In this document: positions 1-12,343 of the stretch, piece after piece | Layout: each line of letters starts with the position of its first letter | Numbering within the stretch: position 1 is the first letter of the stretch | From: Bolinopsis microptera | Lineage: Eukaryota > Ctenophora > Tentaculata > Lobata > Bolinopsidae | Assembly (NCBI RefSeq): GCF_026151205.1 | Contig: NC_087074.1 | Span: 6,076,001 to 6,140,000 of the forward strand | Reading direction: 5' to 3' | Length of the DNA: 64,000 nt | Notes under the pieces: model-generated | Seen by the model: only the letters and a program-made list of their open reading frames with translations | Told to the model about the DNA's origin: nothing | Database searches by the model: none | Program-made: the position numbers and the translations under genes

Positions 1-8
1 TTACGGTG

Positions 9-281
9 AGTAACTCTGCTGTAGTTTTCCCTCTGCTGTATTGTGTGTAGTAACTCTGCTGTAGTTTTCCCTCTGCTGTATTGTGTGTAGTAACTCTTCT
101 GTATTTTTACCTCTGCTGTATTGTGTGTAGTAACACTGCTGTAGTTTTCCCTCTGCTGTATTGTGTGTAGTAACTCTGCTGTATTTTTACCTCTGCTGTA
201 TTGTGTGTAGTAACTCTTCTGTAGTTTTACCTCTGCTGTATTGTGTGCAGTAACTCTGCACTGTAGTTTTACCTCTGCTGT
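9..281. repeat. 40-bp minisatellite, about 7 copies
   Basis: A 40-bp unit beginning AGTAACTCTGCTGTAGTTTT recurs with few substitutions from the window edge to about position 281, so the array may extend to the left. No open frame is supported in it. Confidence 0.95.
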
Positions 282-1169
282 TTAAGAATTTTTAGGGTCA
301 CATTTTTTATCATTGTGATAGAAGGTGGAGTTTTGCACATTGCACAGAGTAGCTGTTGTTCTCCAACCTACGCCCGGCCATGAACAATAAGCATTGCTGA
401 ACTGTCAACTCTCGAGCTACTTCATCTCACTCGTCTCATTTTTCCTTTTTGGTGTGCTCTTGATATCGTGTTTAGAAGCCATTCCCGCCTATAAATCCTT
501 CATATATATACAATATACATAGCATGTAGTGTCGAGCAAAAGAAGGACCGGCGGGGTAAGAAGTAATTTTTGTATCTGTAGACCTATTCGTTATGAAACA
601 CTTGTATATATTCTTACTACGCTACCAGACTAGTACTACTACTAGTACTAGTAGTAGTAGTTGTAACTTGTACTGGTGATACTCATAATATTTTAGTCTC
701 TTGTTTTTTAGAGTGAATTCCCGGACTCCTTCACTGTTGACTGTGCACTGTGCAGATCGCTTATTGATTTTATGAACAGCTGCAGTTTTGTCTGTTTGGG
801 AGGGGTCGGGTGCAATTAACTTTCACCCTCATTATATTCCGGAATTTAATGTTTATTTATAAATTCATTGACGTCTTAATACGGCTTAAAATTAAGATAT
901 CAAAATTCCTGATACACACTTACACGCATTGCTAAAAATAAAACATAAAAGTAATATCCGTGTTGATTACAATGTACAAGAACTTACCCTATACAATCCA
1001 AGTGAATGCAATTGATTTAAAAAGAACGTGTACTATTGCCGCATTTACTGTGGACAAATACCACAAAGCTATTGAATTAAGAAGTTTTAGATTTGTTTAC
1101 TTTGTTCGTTATTTCAGGTTGTTGGCTGATAGCTCTGATAAGAAGTAAGGAGGCAGCTGCTATCTTGCT
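282..1169. other. Noncoding stretch upstream of the ARL gene
   Basis: AT-rich DNA with no convincing exon. A short imperfect palindrome of CTAGTA/TACTAG words lies near 630-665. The promoter of the downstream GTPase gene presumably lies here, but no specific element can be identified. Confidence 0.5.
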
Positions 1170-3209
1170 ATGGGAATATACCTCTCAACCTTTGTGGGGC
1201 ATATTTCCAGACTATTCAGTTCGGACAAAGCTGCCAGTATTATTATTGTGGGCCTCGCTAACGCAGGTAAAATACTTTGTCGGATTAGCTTTAGATTATA
1301 GACTCATGTTCGACTTTTGTGATTTTGGCTAGAGAAATCTGAAAAGAAGATCTACAGTTATGACACACTATTAACTAGTGCACATCTAAATTCGCATTGG
1401 TCGATGCCTTTGTAAGGAGAGGTGACATTGCAGTCTGCAGATGTTTAATTCAAGTAACGAGTTAATTAAAAGTGCCGCTACCTGCAGTGTTTAATGCAAT
1501 GGATTTTGCCAATAATATGATAACTTCAGGTAAGTCTAGTTTGGTGAGGATTCTGAAAGATGAGGACGGGGAGGAGGTTCTCACTGCACCCACTATTGGT
1601 CACGTGGTGGGTTACTTTATCAGTTATTAAATTAATTACTTAATTAGTTAATGTTATTACTCATACAGTAAAACTCCGCGGAGTTTGGGGGGGGGGAAGA
1701 AAATCGGTAAATCGGGGTTTTGTTTGCTTACATTATGCCTTATTTGGGGAATGGAGATGACCACGGTGAATCAAGGTATGCGGTAAATCGTGGTTTTACT
1801 GTCCTATTTACTGGCAAACACTCAGTAAACTGTGGAAAGTGATTAGTCAATATATGGTGACAGTGGTCTCCAAGGTAGAAACTATCAACTACAAGAATAT
1901 TGTAAATCTCCACATCTGGGACCTGGGTGGACAGGATAAACTGCGGATATTGTGGCAACGGTACTTTCTTACAGCAGAGGCGGTCATATTCGTTGTGGAC
2001 AGCTCCGAAACTGACAGGTTATTGTAATTAAATTAAATTAATTGATAAATATATTATATAGGTTATAGATATATTATATAGGTTATAAATATATTATATA
2101 GATTATAGATTTCTATTTTAATAGCATGATTTGATCTATTATATAGTGATGTCATGTTTTAGTTGTTGATATAATTATTACTCGTGGTTATTTTAGTGAC
2201 CTGTTTTACTGGTTCCAGTATACCGTCAAATCTATTACCACTCCTGTACAGTACTGTAGTTGTCATGGTAACCAGTGTAATCTATTGCCACTTCTTTCTT
2301 CAGGTTCACAGAAGCGCTTGGCGAGTTAGAAGCAGTGTTAAAAGCTGAAGAGCTAAGAATTGTCCCCATCTTAGTATTAGGTAACATTATGGTAACATTA
2401 TGGTAACATTATGGTAACATTATGGTTACATTACGGTAACATTATGGTAACATTATGGTAACATTATGGTAACATTATGATTTATGGTAACATTATGGTA
2501 ACATTATGGTAACATTATGGTAACATTATGGTAACATTATGGTAACATTATGGTAACATTATGGTAACATTATGGTAACATTATGGTAACATTATGGTAA
2601 CATTATGGTAACATTATGGTAACATTATGGTAACATTATGGTTACATTATGGTTACATTATGGTTACATTATGGTTACATTATGGTTACATTATGGTTAC
2701 ATTATGGTTACATAACCGTAACATTATGGTAATGTGCTTGCACTGTTTATGTTTTCAACGGTACAGTGGTACTCACACTTCGCCACAAGATGAATAATAA
2801 AACTGTTCAATAGAATAGAAATTCTACGATCGCTGCTAGTCAAATATTTAGTATCTCCCTCCCACAGCTTACTAACAATGTCTCAGCCAACAAACAAGAC
2901 ATGGTGACAGTTGGAACGCAGGACCTTGTCGAGATGTTTGATCTGTCCCATATTTCTGATAGACCTTTTAAGGTTACTCAACCAGTTCTCATACTTTACT
3001 TTATATATTAGATTAATCGCTGGTTCCCCAAATTGTGTTTGCATTTTGTCTATCTCAACGGTCATTAATTATAGTTCGGGGTTTTCTGGTCCGGGGTTCG
3101 ATGTTTCACTGCAACATTATCTACCGCTTTTCTTCAGGTGTTCAAATGCTCCATAAAAAACAACGAAGGAATAGAGGAGGCCATGAAGTGGCTGCTACGG
3201 TCTTTATAG
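1170..3209 (+). CDS. ARF/ARL-family small GTPase
   Basis: Six exons (1170-1266, 1530-1606, 1875-2017, 2304-2380, 2887-2972, 3138-3209) join in consistent phase to give 183 aa. The start has Met-Gly at residues 1-2, fitting N-myristoylation as in ARF proteins. Visible GTPase motifs are the P-loop GLANAGKS (28-35), the switch I segment PTIG (55-58), WDLGGQDK (73-80) and ANKQD (132-136), and the length is normal for ARF/ARL. The family acts as a membrane-attached GTP switch in vesicle traffic. The P-loop has Ala where most ARFs have Asp (GLANAG rather than GLDNAG), and the subfamily is not resolved. Exon 3 could begin 12 nt earlier in another splice choice; the chosen border matches the family length. 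Intron 4 is almost entirely an 11-bp minisatellite starting at the donor. Confidence 0.9.
2381..2730 (+). repeat. 11-bp minisatellite starting at a splice donor
   Basis: About 30 copies of GTAACATTATG, with a GTTACATTATG variant in the distal third, begin at the first base of intron 4 of the ARL gene. Every unit therefore starts with a GTAACA donor-like hexamer. Confidence 0.95.
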
Positions 3210-4086
3210 CAAGTATCCTGATAGAAGTTAACTGAACACAGTTACCAACTTCAGTTACCACAGTTACCACCAACTTCACACTGCGATAATCACCTTCACT
3301 TCCAGTCTTGCCTCATCTTTTGCTGAAATCCAGAACTGTGAGCAGGATGTTGTTTGGCGTTTTAATCAGAATTTTAGTGATATAAGTTGTTACTTGACTT
3401 TTGATATTAGTATGTTGTCGACATTTTGAACATGTTCGATCGGAACATATTAGTTTTTGTTTGTTAATAAAGTCGCTGATATTTAGTAAAGGTTCTGAAT
3501 ATTTTTTAATGGGTTTTCACGTTTTTATTTGTTACGTGAGTTTTTATAACGTTAATGAAATTTCAGAATTTAAACAGAACATTTTTGAAGACGTTTCAGA
3601 TATCAACTAGTATAAATTTACTTGATAATTGTAAGTGTAGTACTTGATCTGTTGATTATAATGACTAGCAGGAACCCGTTAAATATAACCCTAAACGGTG
3701 TCAAGACTCAAGATACTGAAATAATTATTACCTATTTAATTGGCGTTTTTGACACCACTTGGGGGTCCAAATTTTCGGCTCTAAAATCATTATTCCTCGG
3801 CCAATTTTTTATTTTTTCATGCTGATTTGGAGGATATTGAAGCATTTGACCCAGCCAAAAAAGTTTCAGTTGTATATCTTTTACGGTTTTTGCAGAAAGT
3901 TGCGTTAAAGTCGATGCCGTGGTGTCAGTAAAATGGCACAGATATATATATATATATCGTCTCGCTTTATATATAGTAAGATGATCGTAAACAAATTTGT
4001 ACCGTTCCCATAACTTACTCTTCTTTGTAAACTGATCTCTAGACTCTAAGTCTACTGGTCACAATGCTTATTCATGTCCTTTGTAG
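3210..4086. other. Intergenic stretch
   Basis: Presumed 3' region of the ARL gene, with a possible AATAAA poly(A) signal near 3465, followed by AT-rich DNA with a short TA dinucleotide run near 3942-3958. No gene is supported. Confidence 0.5.
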
Positions 4087-4221
4087 CAGCAGCTGTCGAA
4101 TATCTTATACAAGCACAAAGAGGACATTTGTGTTCCAATCATTAACCATAGCATTGCCATGACTATAACGCTTCAGGATATAAACAAGGAACTGGTCTAT
4201 GACGAATTATATTGTCCTCAG
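4087..4221 (+). other. Orphan candidate exon, 45 codons
   Basis: A pyrimidine-rich stretch ending in TAG precedes an open 45-codon segment that ends CAG/GTACAAG, a fair donor. The other two forward frames are closed, and the translation (starting QQLSNILYKHKED) looks protein-like. Phase is 0 at both ends. It does not join the ARL gene upstream or the protease downstream in any obvious way. It could be a terminal exon, since the frame stays open to a stop at 4268, a remnant of a lost gene, or chance. I do not recognise the product. Confidence 0.3.
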
Positions 4222-4876
4222 GTACAAGGACTGTGCTCTTTTGTTTTTTCTTCACAGTTTATTGTCTAGAAATGTTTACAGGCCAGGATCAATTGACCGG
4301 GCACACAATGGACGAGAATAAAACTTCACCGGACACAAAAAGATACAAAGAGAGACGTGTGATACAATGGTCTAACAAGCTAGAAACATAATATTGGACC
4401 ACTTATAAAGGGTGAGTTCGCGGAAACTCAAACGCATCAGCTTGTCCATTATGTGCCGTGTCCATTTGTAGCAGTGGTACACCATTTGGCTATTCATTTA
4501 TCTTCCGTTTCGTTTTCGCTTCAAAATTTATTATTCTTCAGTCACACCCTCTTTACCGCGGCTTATAGTCTTCTAGACTTCCATCCATATCATACTATTA
4601 CTAATAGTAATAATATGGAATACTGCGCCCGGCCCGAAAACTAATTTAGTGAAAATCTTGGAGCAAAATTAAAACCGAGGCTATTGTAACCTTGTTCGGC
4701 AAGTTGATAATCTAGCCGGGCACACTTGGGGCACAAAATTAGAATTCCGGGGGTACACTTATTTTAACTTTCTTACACCATACACTCGAACCGTGGTATG
4801 ATGAGTTGCAGGTTTAGCTATAATCGTGCGTAAATAGATTCATAAATAGTCAATAAATAACAAACCCTCCTTTAAG

Positions 4877-7800
4877 ATGATGAAGCTACTACCAGTACTG
4901 GTATTCAGTGCTATCATAGCTGCCGCACTCTCCAAAGACAAAGACATGCGAGGCTTGTACAGAGAGATCCAGGCTAAATACATGGATACGGTCCCGCTTG
5001 TCGCATCCTCTCAGGCAGACTCGAAGCAACATTTCGCTGAGTTTTGTGAGTATGTCCGAGGAGTAGAGACAAACAACGCGGAGAATCAGGATGGTTTTCT
5101 TGCTGAGGTCAACATGTTTGCTCTTATGGTGAGTGCTAACAAATTAACACGTACTTTACCCACGTGACTTACCCTTTACTTAGTGATGAGCTGGTTAGAT
5201 ACTGTTTTTCATATCGTCCAGAGGGCAACAAAAACTGGACTCCAGTTCAGCTCGAGGTTTTACAATTTCGGATTTAAAGTAATGATTATAATCATATCTG
5301 GTAACAGTATCTAACCTATATTCCTAAATCTCCAGACTAAAGCAGAGAGGTACCAGTGGACTGGTCTGAACGCGTCAGATATCATGGAGGAGCAGAAAAG
5401 ATCTCTGTCCAAGAGGAGGGGAGGTGCCGTGCCAGTTGCCATCGAGAAGCGTCAATCATCTAGTGTTGATTACACTAGCAAGTTGCCTCCAGTTAAGGGG
5501 CAAGGAAGTTGTGGGAGTTGCTGGACTTTTGGTGCTGTCGCAGCTCTGGAGTATCAAGTCAACAGGAACAGTAACGTGAGTACTTTTTAAACATGACCAG
5601 ATAATAGCGTGAGTGTCAACTGCTAACTTAAGTGCGCAGTTGAAGGTTAGGAAGCGTTAATTAATAATTATATAACTAAGAAGTGTTTACATAACTATAA
5701 CTATGAAATGATAAAATAAACGTTTTAATAAACGTGCCCTCCCTCCTCAGACGGTGAAGTCTCTATCAGAGCAGCAGTATCTGGACTGTGTGTACGAGGG
5801 AGTCCGTGACGGGTGTAATGGCGGGTGGCCGACCCAGTGCTACGATTGGACCAGAGATAACGGCAACATGATCGCCAAAGAAGAGGACTACCCCTATGTA
5901 CAAAAAGGTGTGGAAATCAAATTAATCATTTTCCTCGTTATTTGAACTGGCGACTGTACATTTGGCTTTCAGGAAATTTATCAGCTGTGAACGGATCGGT
6001 GTACAAATCATTTCCTCGTCGTTTAACTATACAATATACATTTTAAACTAGAAAACGGTTGAATTTAATTTTAATTTTGAACTCCGATGCGAAGTTAAAG
6101 TAAATTCTGTGAGTTCAACTAAATCTCTGTCAGATGGAGTTTGTAGAGGTGCTGCCAATGGTATAAAGACAGGAATCAAAGGGTACTCTCTCACTGGAAG
6201 TAGATATCTGGTTAAAGGAGATAGTGCCATGATGACAGCTGTTGCTGATGCCAACATTGGGGTAATCTCCATCGCTTTCGGGGTTGTTGATAACTTCTTC
6301 TCCTACAAGGTAAAAAACATATGCTTTAAATTTGTTTAATTAGGTTCTTTCACAAAGGAAAAATACAAAAGCAATACTTAGTTGTGAATCCAACCGTCTC
6401 GATTAACAAATGAACGTTTGACATTTCGAATTTTTCAGCCTTTTCTGGTCACATGATAATAGGCTTGATTTTTCAGAGCGGTGTTTACACGGGAACAGGA
6501 TGTAGCTCCATCAACCATGCTATGGACGTTGTAGGCTACGGTGTAGAAGGGGGCAAGAACTACTGGAAAGTCAGGAACAGGTACTGTGGACGATATGATT
6601 TACTTCACGATGTGAAATTTTAATTTCTAGTCTCAATTATTTGATCATTGATCGATAACCGATATCGTTAACTATTTAATCGCACTCAGTTTAAGAGATT
6701 TTGTTAAATTGAGAAACTGTTCAGCTGGGGAGCTGGTTGGGGAAATGGTGGCTACGTGTTGGTGTCACGAGGAGGCAATACCTGCGCAATCTCCGACTAT
6801 GGCCACTATCCTGTTGTAACAGGTTAGTCACTACTCTTTTATTACCGCCTCTTGTATCATTAATTTTTTGAGTCGTGATAGAGGGTGATTTACCATGTAG
6901 GATGTAGCTCAAGCTGCTTCATACATACTCAATATCTCTCTACTTCGCTCTTCAGTCCGTTAACAGTCAGTAACTATAATGTGGACGATGTATTCATTAA
7001 AATTTTAAATACCAACAAGTAATTGCTGAGCATTTGCTAAACATTTGCTAATGCTAAGCAATTCTAAATTGGTATTTCATGAGTACAAAACTAGCCCAAC
7101 CTAATAAGGTTCTGATCCTGATGATGGAGAGGACGATGGTAGTAGTGATGATGAAGATGATGGAAGTGATGAGGATGACAATGAGGATGACAGTAATGAT
7201 GGTGACGATATGAGTGCTCTCACATGGATACAGTTCAACCAAGGAAAAAGTGTCACCGTATCGGTCTCCAAGAATGACCCTGCCAAGTTTTACGTGAAAT
7301 ATCCCTGTGACGAAAGTGTCTGGTATAAGATCTATTTGAAAACCAACACCGGAGCTTCTTTTGGTCACTTTGAGATGTACAAGAAAACCTCCGCTACCAG
7401 TGATCTCACCGGAAATCTGTACTGCAAAAACGGTGGCGACAAGAGTTGGTGGGGCGGTGAGAAAACCGACTTCAACCTCAAGTGTGATGCTGTGAAGTGC
7501 CGAGACGGAATGAAAGTACTGAAAGTACAGAAAACCAACGAGTGCGTCAAGGTGATGGATGCAAGCAATGATGAAGTTCTCTGGAGCAAGATGTTCGATT
7601 CGACGGACGGAGACTGCGGGATGGCAATGGGCAGCGTCACCTCTCAAGTTTGGAACTACAATGGCAACGATCTGAATCTGGCTGTCTCTAACAAGGAGGA
7701 AGAAGACGGTAAGCTAATGCTCGCTACGCTATGCTATGAACCTTGTTGGCCATTTTAGTTTCAGAGCCATTTCTGGGCAGATTTTAATTTTATAATTCAT

Positions 7801-8525
7801 TCAGGTTCTGATGAAGATAATGGTGACGATGGTGATGATGGTGATGATGGTGATGATGGCGAAGAGAAAAGTAAGTATACTGTGTTCAGATCTAATTACT
7901 ATCCTAAGTAAGTCGGCATATGATTGGATTGAAGAATGATGATGATCCTAACTTTTTCAAACTTTTTTCTAGATTAATGTGAATCGTATCAAATCGAGTA
8001 AATAGCGATTAACGTTAAGTAGCCAACAATTCTCAGAGGTATGTAAATGGGTAACAAGAACAGAACAGAAGATGAAGCAAAAGATTCAAGGACTAGATAA
8101 CATGAATATGGCTGATGCCAAAAAAGCTTGCGAGGCATCGGAAGAATGCAATGCTATTACCTGCAAGAATGCCAAGTAATTAAACCATTTAATTAAGTGA
8201 TTATGTAATTATGTAATTACAACCATACATTGCATTCAAAGTTAATATTTCTGTAAGAAATCTGCTTTACCGACTCGATAGTATATTTACCGTTCATGTT
8301 AATGTTTGTGTATTGATAATGATAGTATAGGTTTTATTGAACAATTTTTTTATTGAATTTTTTTATTGAATTTTTTTATTGAATTTTTTTATTGAATTTT
8401 TTTATTGAATTTTTTTATTGAACAAATTTCTTTGCAGCAAATGTTGGTTGAACAAGAAACCCAAAGGAAAGGCAAACACAAAGTTTACTGGCTACATCCT
8501 AAAATGTAAAACGAAATCTGTCTAG
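4877..8525 (+). CDS. Secreted papain-family (C1A) cysteine protease with acidic-linked C-terminal modules
   Basis: Ten exons (4877-5128, 5336-5575, 5751-5907, 6134-6309, 6477-6580, 6725-6822, 7109-7708, 7805-7870, 8037-8175, 8438-8525) give 639 aa. Residues 1-19 form a signal peptide. The propeptide has an I29-like stretch ending NMFALMTKAERYQWTG. All catalytic residues are present: Gln in GQGSCGSCW with nucleophile C146, H289 in INHAMDVVGYG, and N309 in RNSWG. After the protease (about residue 342) come an Asp/Glu/Ser linker (343-376), a Cys- and Trp-containing module of about 165 residues that I do not recognise, a second acidic repeat linker (543-564), and a Cys-rich end (565-639) reminiscent of PAN/apple domains. 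Ordinary cathepsins end at the protease domain, so this protein is about twice the usual length. The exon 7 acceptor (ATAAG) is weak, but reading phase supports it. Confidence 0.9.
8333..8423. repeat. 13-bp tandem repeat in protease intron 9
   Basis: About seven copies of a T-rich 13-mer (TTGAATTTTTTTA) end roughly 15 bases upstream of the acceptor of the last protease exon, so they form most of its polypyrimidine region. Confidence 0.85.
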
Positions 8526-9100
8526 GTCTTCATTTAACGAATTCGCTTGATAGACAACCCCAACGGACGAGATTCTTCTCAGCTAAAAAGACAAAATCAA
8601 TTTAACGCATGTTCTTGTAGCTTTAAAAGCTAGTCCTTGATCGACGACTATCCATTCAGCAGAATCAAACTATTTAATTATAATATATAATATGCATGAA
8701 TATCATTTTCTCAGATCGATTTTATTCAACCCTGTTAATTTTAGTTTTTAATTGCCTTGATCGCAGATAATGGTGTTTATTTGTTCTTACAAACATTTGT
8801 ATACAAATTTTTTAAATCTAAAGAGTTGAGACCAAATCACAACTCCTATTTCTCACGTAATGTCAGTCTCAACCAGTAAGACCCAATCCAGTGCCTTTAG
8901 TGAATTGTGAAATCAATGTAGAGATCTCGCTTCAAAGCGATAATGCGATAATGACACACTGATATCAGTATGTTAAATTTCACTGGATGATTTGTTCACC
9001 AAATCTGTAGCGATCAATTCTTTCTAGTTGTAGTCGCAGTGAGGATAAAGTAATTGTGTTTCAAAAGCAGTTCAGGAGGTCAGGTCACCACTATCAGGGG
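8526..9100. other. Intergenic stretch
   Basis: AT-rich DNA between the protease and the downstream ends of the b561 minisatellite. No coding region or structured repeat is seen. Confidence 0.6.
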
Positions 9101-9948
9101 TAGATGATGTAGATGAGGTAGAGTAGGACCAGTATCACAGAGCTGCAGAGCAAGGAAAGAGAGGTCTAGTGTCCCTGACAAGGACAAGAGTCAGGGTGTA
9201 GATGATGTAGAGGAGGTAGAGTAGGACCAGTATCACAGAGCTGCAGAGCAAGGAAAGAGAGGTCTAGTGTCCCTGACAAGGACAAGAGTCAGGGTGTAGA
9301 TGATGTAGATTAGGTAGAGTAGGACCAGTATCACAGAGCTGCAGAGCAAGGAAAGAGAGGTCTAGTGTCCCTGACAAGGACAAGAGTCAGGGTGTAGATG
9401 ATGTAGATCAAGATGAGGTAGAGTAGGACCAGTATCACAGAGCTGCAGAGCAAGGAAAGAGAGGTCTAGTGTCCCTGACAAGGACAAGAGTCAGGGTGTA
9501 GATGATGTAGAGGAGGTAGAGTAGGACCAGTATCACAGAGCTGCAGAGCAAGGAAAGAGAGGTCTAGTGTCCCTGACAAGGACAAGAGTCAGGGTGTAGA
9601 TGATGTAGATCAATATGAGGTAGAGTAGGACCAGTATCACTGAGCAGCAGAGCAAGGAAAGAGAGGTCTAGTGTCCCTGACAAGGACAAGAGTCAGGGTG
9701 TAGATGATGTAGATGAGGTAGAGTAGGACCAGTATCACAGAGCTGCAGAGCAAGGAAGGAGAGGTCTAGTGTCCCTGACAAGGACAAGAGTCAGGGTGTA
9801 GATGATGTAGAGGAGGTAGAGTAGGACCAGTGTCACAGAGCTGCAGAGCAAGGAAAGAGAGGTCTAGTGTCCCTGACAAGGACAAGAGTCAGGGTGTAGA
9901 TGATGTAGAGGAGGTAGAGTAGGACCAGTATCACAGAGCTGCAGAGCA
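9101..9948 (-). repeat. 98-bp minisatellite derived from the last b561 exon
   Basis: Between eight and nine copies of a 98-bp unit, one pair spaced 104 bp by a 6-base insertion. The highest-coordinate unit is the coding sequence of the last transmembrane segment of the minus-strand cytochrome b561 gene. Because 98 is not a multiple of three, each following unit is read in a shifted frame, and the second unit supplies the TGA stop. Confidence 0.9.
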
Positions 9949-11095
9949 GGTTAATCAGCAGGCCTTCTGTTGTGTAATCTTCCCACACTAGGTCACTGAG
10001 GGTTACAAATGTTAGGCACAAATTGGTTAGGCACGCAGAGATCTAAAGATGTTATCCCTAAGTTGTTATACTGCTCAACGCAGAGTTAGATATATAATAA
10101 TTTAGTGATTTCATATCCAGAACAGTGTTTCAATTAAATAGTGACATTAGAATGGTGGAAAATGTAAGTTTTTACTGTGCATCTTTATGTTGCATTATAT
10201 ACTGCATACTAAACCAAATACTGATAGTTAGTCATAGCAAAGTATCATCTTACCCTGATTTCTCCCGAAAAAGCGCTTTCTCCACAGTACCCGTCTCAAT
10301 AGAAAGTATTGCACTGAAAAGCAGGAAAACTCCCATAAATATGTGAAAAGGTTTGTAGTTTCGCCGGAGCTCAGGTAGTTTGGTACTGTCGAAATCTTGA
10401 AAAACCACAGCTGAGAACAGTGCCTGAACGTAAGGTTCGGTGAATCTTAAAACACACCTGTTGAATAAACCTCGATAATTTGAATCAAAGTCAATACAAT
10501 CAACAATAATTTACAAATCAGTTATTACATACCATTACATACCTGTGCAATAAATGAGGTCGCAGTAACAAGACCAATCCAAGAATGAAGACTATAAAAG
10601 TTATTGTAACCCCAATCACTGTGGTACTCTATAACAGCTACCAGCCCGAACACAACTAACACCGCCGCCACCAGGTTAAGGATGGCGTGTATTTTCTTGT
10701 TAGTTGAGCGCTCGAACGGGAACAGACGGTACGCCACCGCAGCTGGCATGATTGATGATAGGAAATGAGAATTTCAGTTTTTGATGGTAAAAAGTACCCA
10801 TCGTAATATTATGTTAAATTGTAGAACTTATTTTTAGGTGAAAAGGGAAGTTTGAGTTAAGCTGGAGGGTTTTAAAAAGGCTAGGTAAATCTGTATATAC
10901 AATCTTTAACAATGTTTAAAATATCATACCATTTCCTAAGAGCAGAATAAAAGCTGTAATCATAGCCAAAGGATGCCAGTTGAACTTGTAACTGTTTTCT
11001 GAGCTCCAATCCAAGCCTCCTAGGTACCCAAACACCCACCAGCTCATCAGAAGGACCGGTAGTAGAAGTACCACTTCAAACTGCGGAAATTCCAT
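9833..11095 (-). CDS. Cytochrome b561 (six-helix di-heme transmembrane reductase)
   Basis: Four minus-strand exons (11095-10930, 10742-10543, 10423-10254, 9995-9833) give 232 aa in consistent phase. The protein is a chain of hydrophobic segments with the four heme-ligand histidines expected of the family: H41 (FNWHPL), H74 (KKIHAI), H108 (SLHSW) and H149 (KPFHIF). The family moves electrons across membranes using two b hemes, typically from ascorbate. Length is close to that of other family members. The C-terminal exon has motif DLVWEDYTTEGLLIN, one long hydrophobic helix and a short tail. The last codons and stop come from a second copy of the tandem repeat read in another frame, so the native C-terminus seems to have been replaced. 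Confidence 0.93.
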
Positions 11096-12343
11096 GGATC
11101 ATGGCCAGTTTTCTGGGGTTTGAAGCCTTCGTCTGGCTTAATTTAATTATATAACAATAGCAAAGAAATTAAGTTAGCTAAATCTCAATTCTAATAAAAT
11201 TTAATTTAATATTAAGCTGGTTGGTGAGAATACCTGTATGGTAAGAATACCTCTACTGTTCACTGTGGAGGTGATTATGTTGGGGCCCCTCTGGTTTGAT
11301 ATTGCTAGTTCTCCAGCCATATTTTACTACTTTACTAGTTAGCCGAGAGAATATTCTCTGTTATTCTCGACGAAAATTTGAAATACAGATCTTGATTATG
11401 TTTGGGTTAAAATCTTTATTTTCAAGACCGTTCTATTTCTACTGTATATAGTTATATCCACAATAATGATTAATTACATGTTCAAGCGCAAGTACAATTA
11501 TTTCGACTACACTATTGAACAAAATTGCTGCAACAACCACAAGCTCAGAACAGATTTGGAAATGCTTACAATTTGTGCTCTTAGTTGCTTACACTTACTC
11601 TTATTTGTAAATATATAGGATATCATTATTACCATATCCCTGGTAGTGCCACATATTAGGCTCCCTATTAGGCTCCCTATCATGACCACGGTAGAAAACA
11701 ACAAATCTCGACTTTTCAAATTGAGATGAAGTCACTGATCACAACTTTTGGATTTGCTACCTCCCAAAGCGTGAAATTCGGGTCCTCGTCAAAATGAGGT
11801 GTCAAACCGTAGCCATGGTTACAGAGAATGAATATTTTACACCTCATTTTTAAGTAGTTTTATTCGGTACATGTGTGTAGCGTAAACAAGTGTTTTAAAT
11901 AGGTTTATTACGTGAACATGATCCTAGATAGGCTAGTAGAGCACACGTCCCCCCTCCTGCCACGTCAGTGTCACACTAAGTCCTAACTCCTCCCCCTTTT
12001 ACAGGATAACAGTGCGACTTAGTCTCGTCACTCCTGGTTAAAGTTAACCCGGCAAAGAGGTGATAATCTGGCGGGGAATGTGACAAAGTCTGGGGTTAGA
12101 GGTGCTCGGACCTTTAAATTCGGGGACTTGCTCTTCAGGGACACAGTTACTTTTACGCAGTTTCTTATTCCTGTCATCGGTGTTCTCATATTGTAGCAGC
12201 TAGCGTATGTCTTCATATATTTCTGAATATCTTCATTCAAATGATCTTCTTTCTTATTTCTACATTCTGTACTTATGTTCACATAATTAAGTTTGACACT
12301 TTTTTAGTGATAAAACTTTACAGTTTTAACTTTATCAGAAGTT
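11096..12343. other. Intergenic stretch between divergent genes
   Basis: This lies between the 5' ends of b561 (minus) and the IL-17-like gene (plus), so it should hold both promoters. I see a short duplicated word (TTAGGCTCCCTA) near 11656-11680 and nothing else that can be supported. Confidence 0.5.

Noticed and set aside
7054..7647. 197-codon antisense frame opposite the protease C-terminal exon
   Set aside because: It mirrors a well supported exon, and its long open state comes from the Asp-rich repeat codons of the sense strand.
12028..12282. 84-codon minus-strand frame upstream of the IL-17-like gene
   Set aside because: No family similarity, no splice context, and it overlaps the likely promoter of the plus-strand gene.
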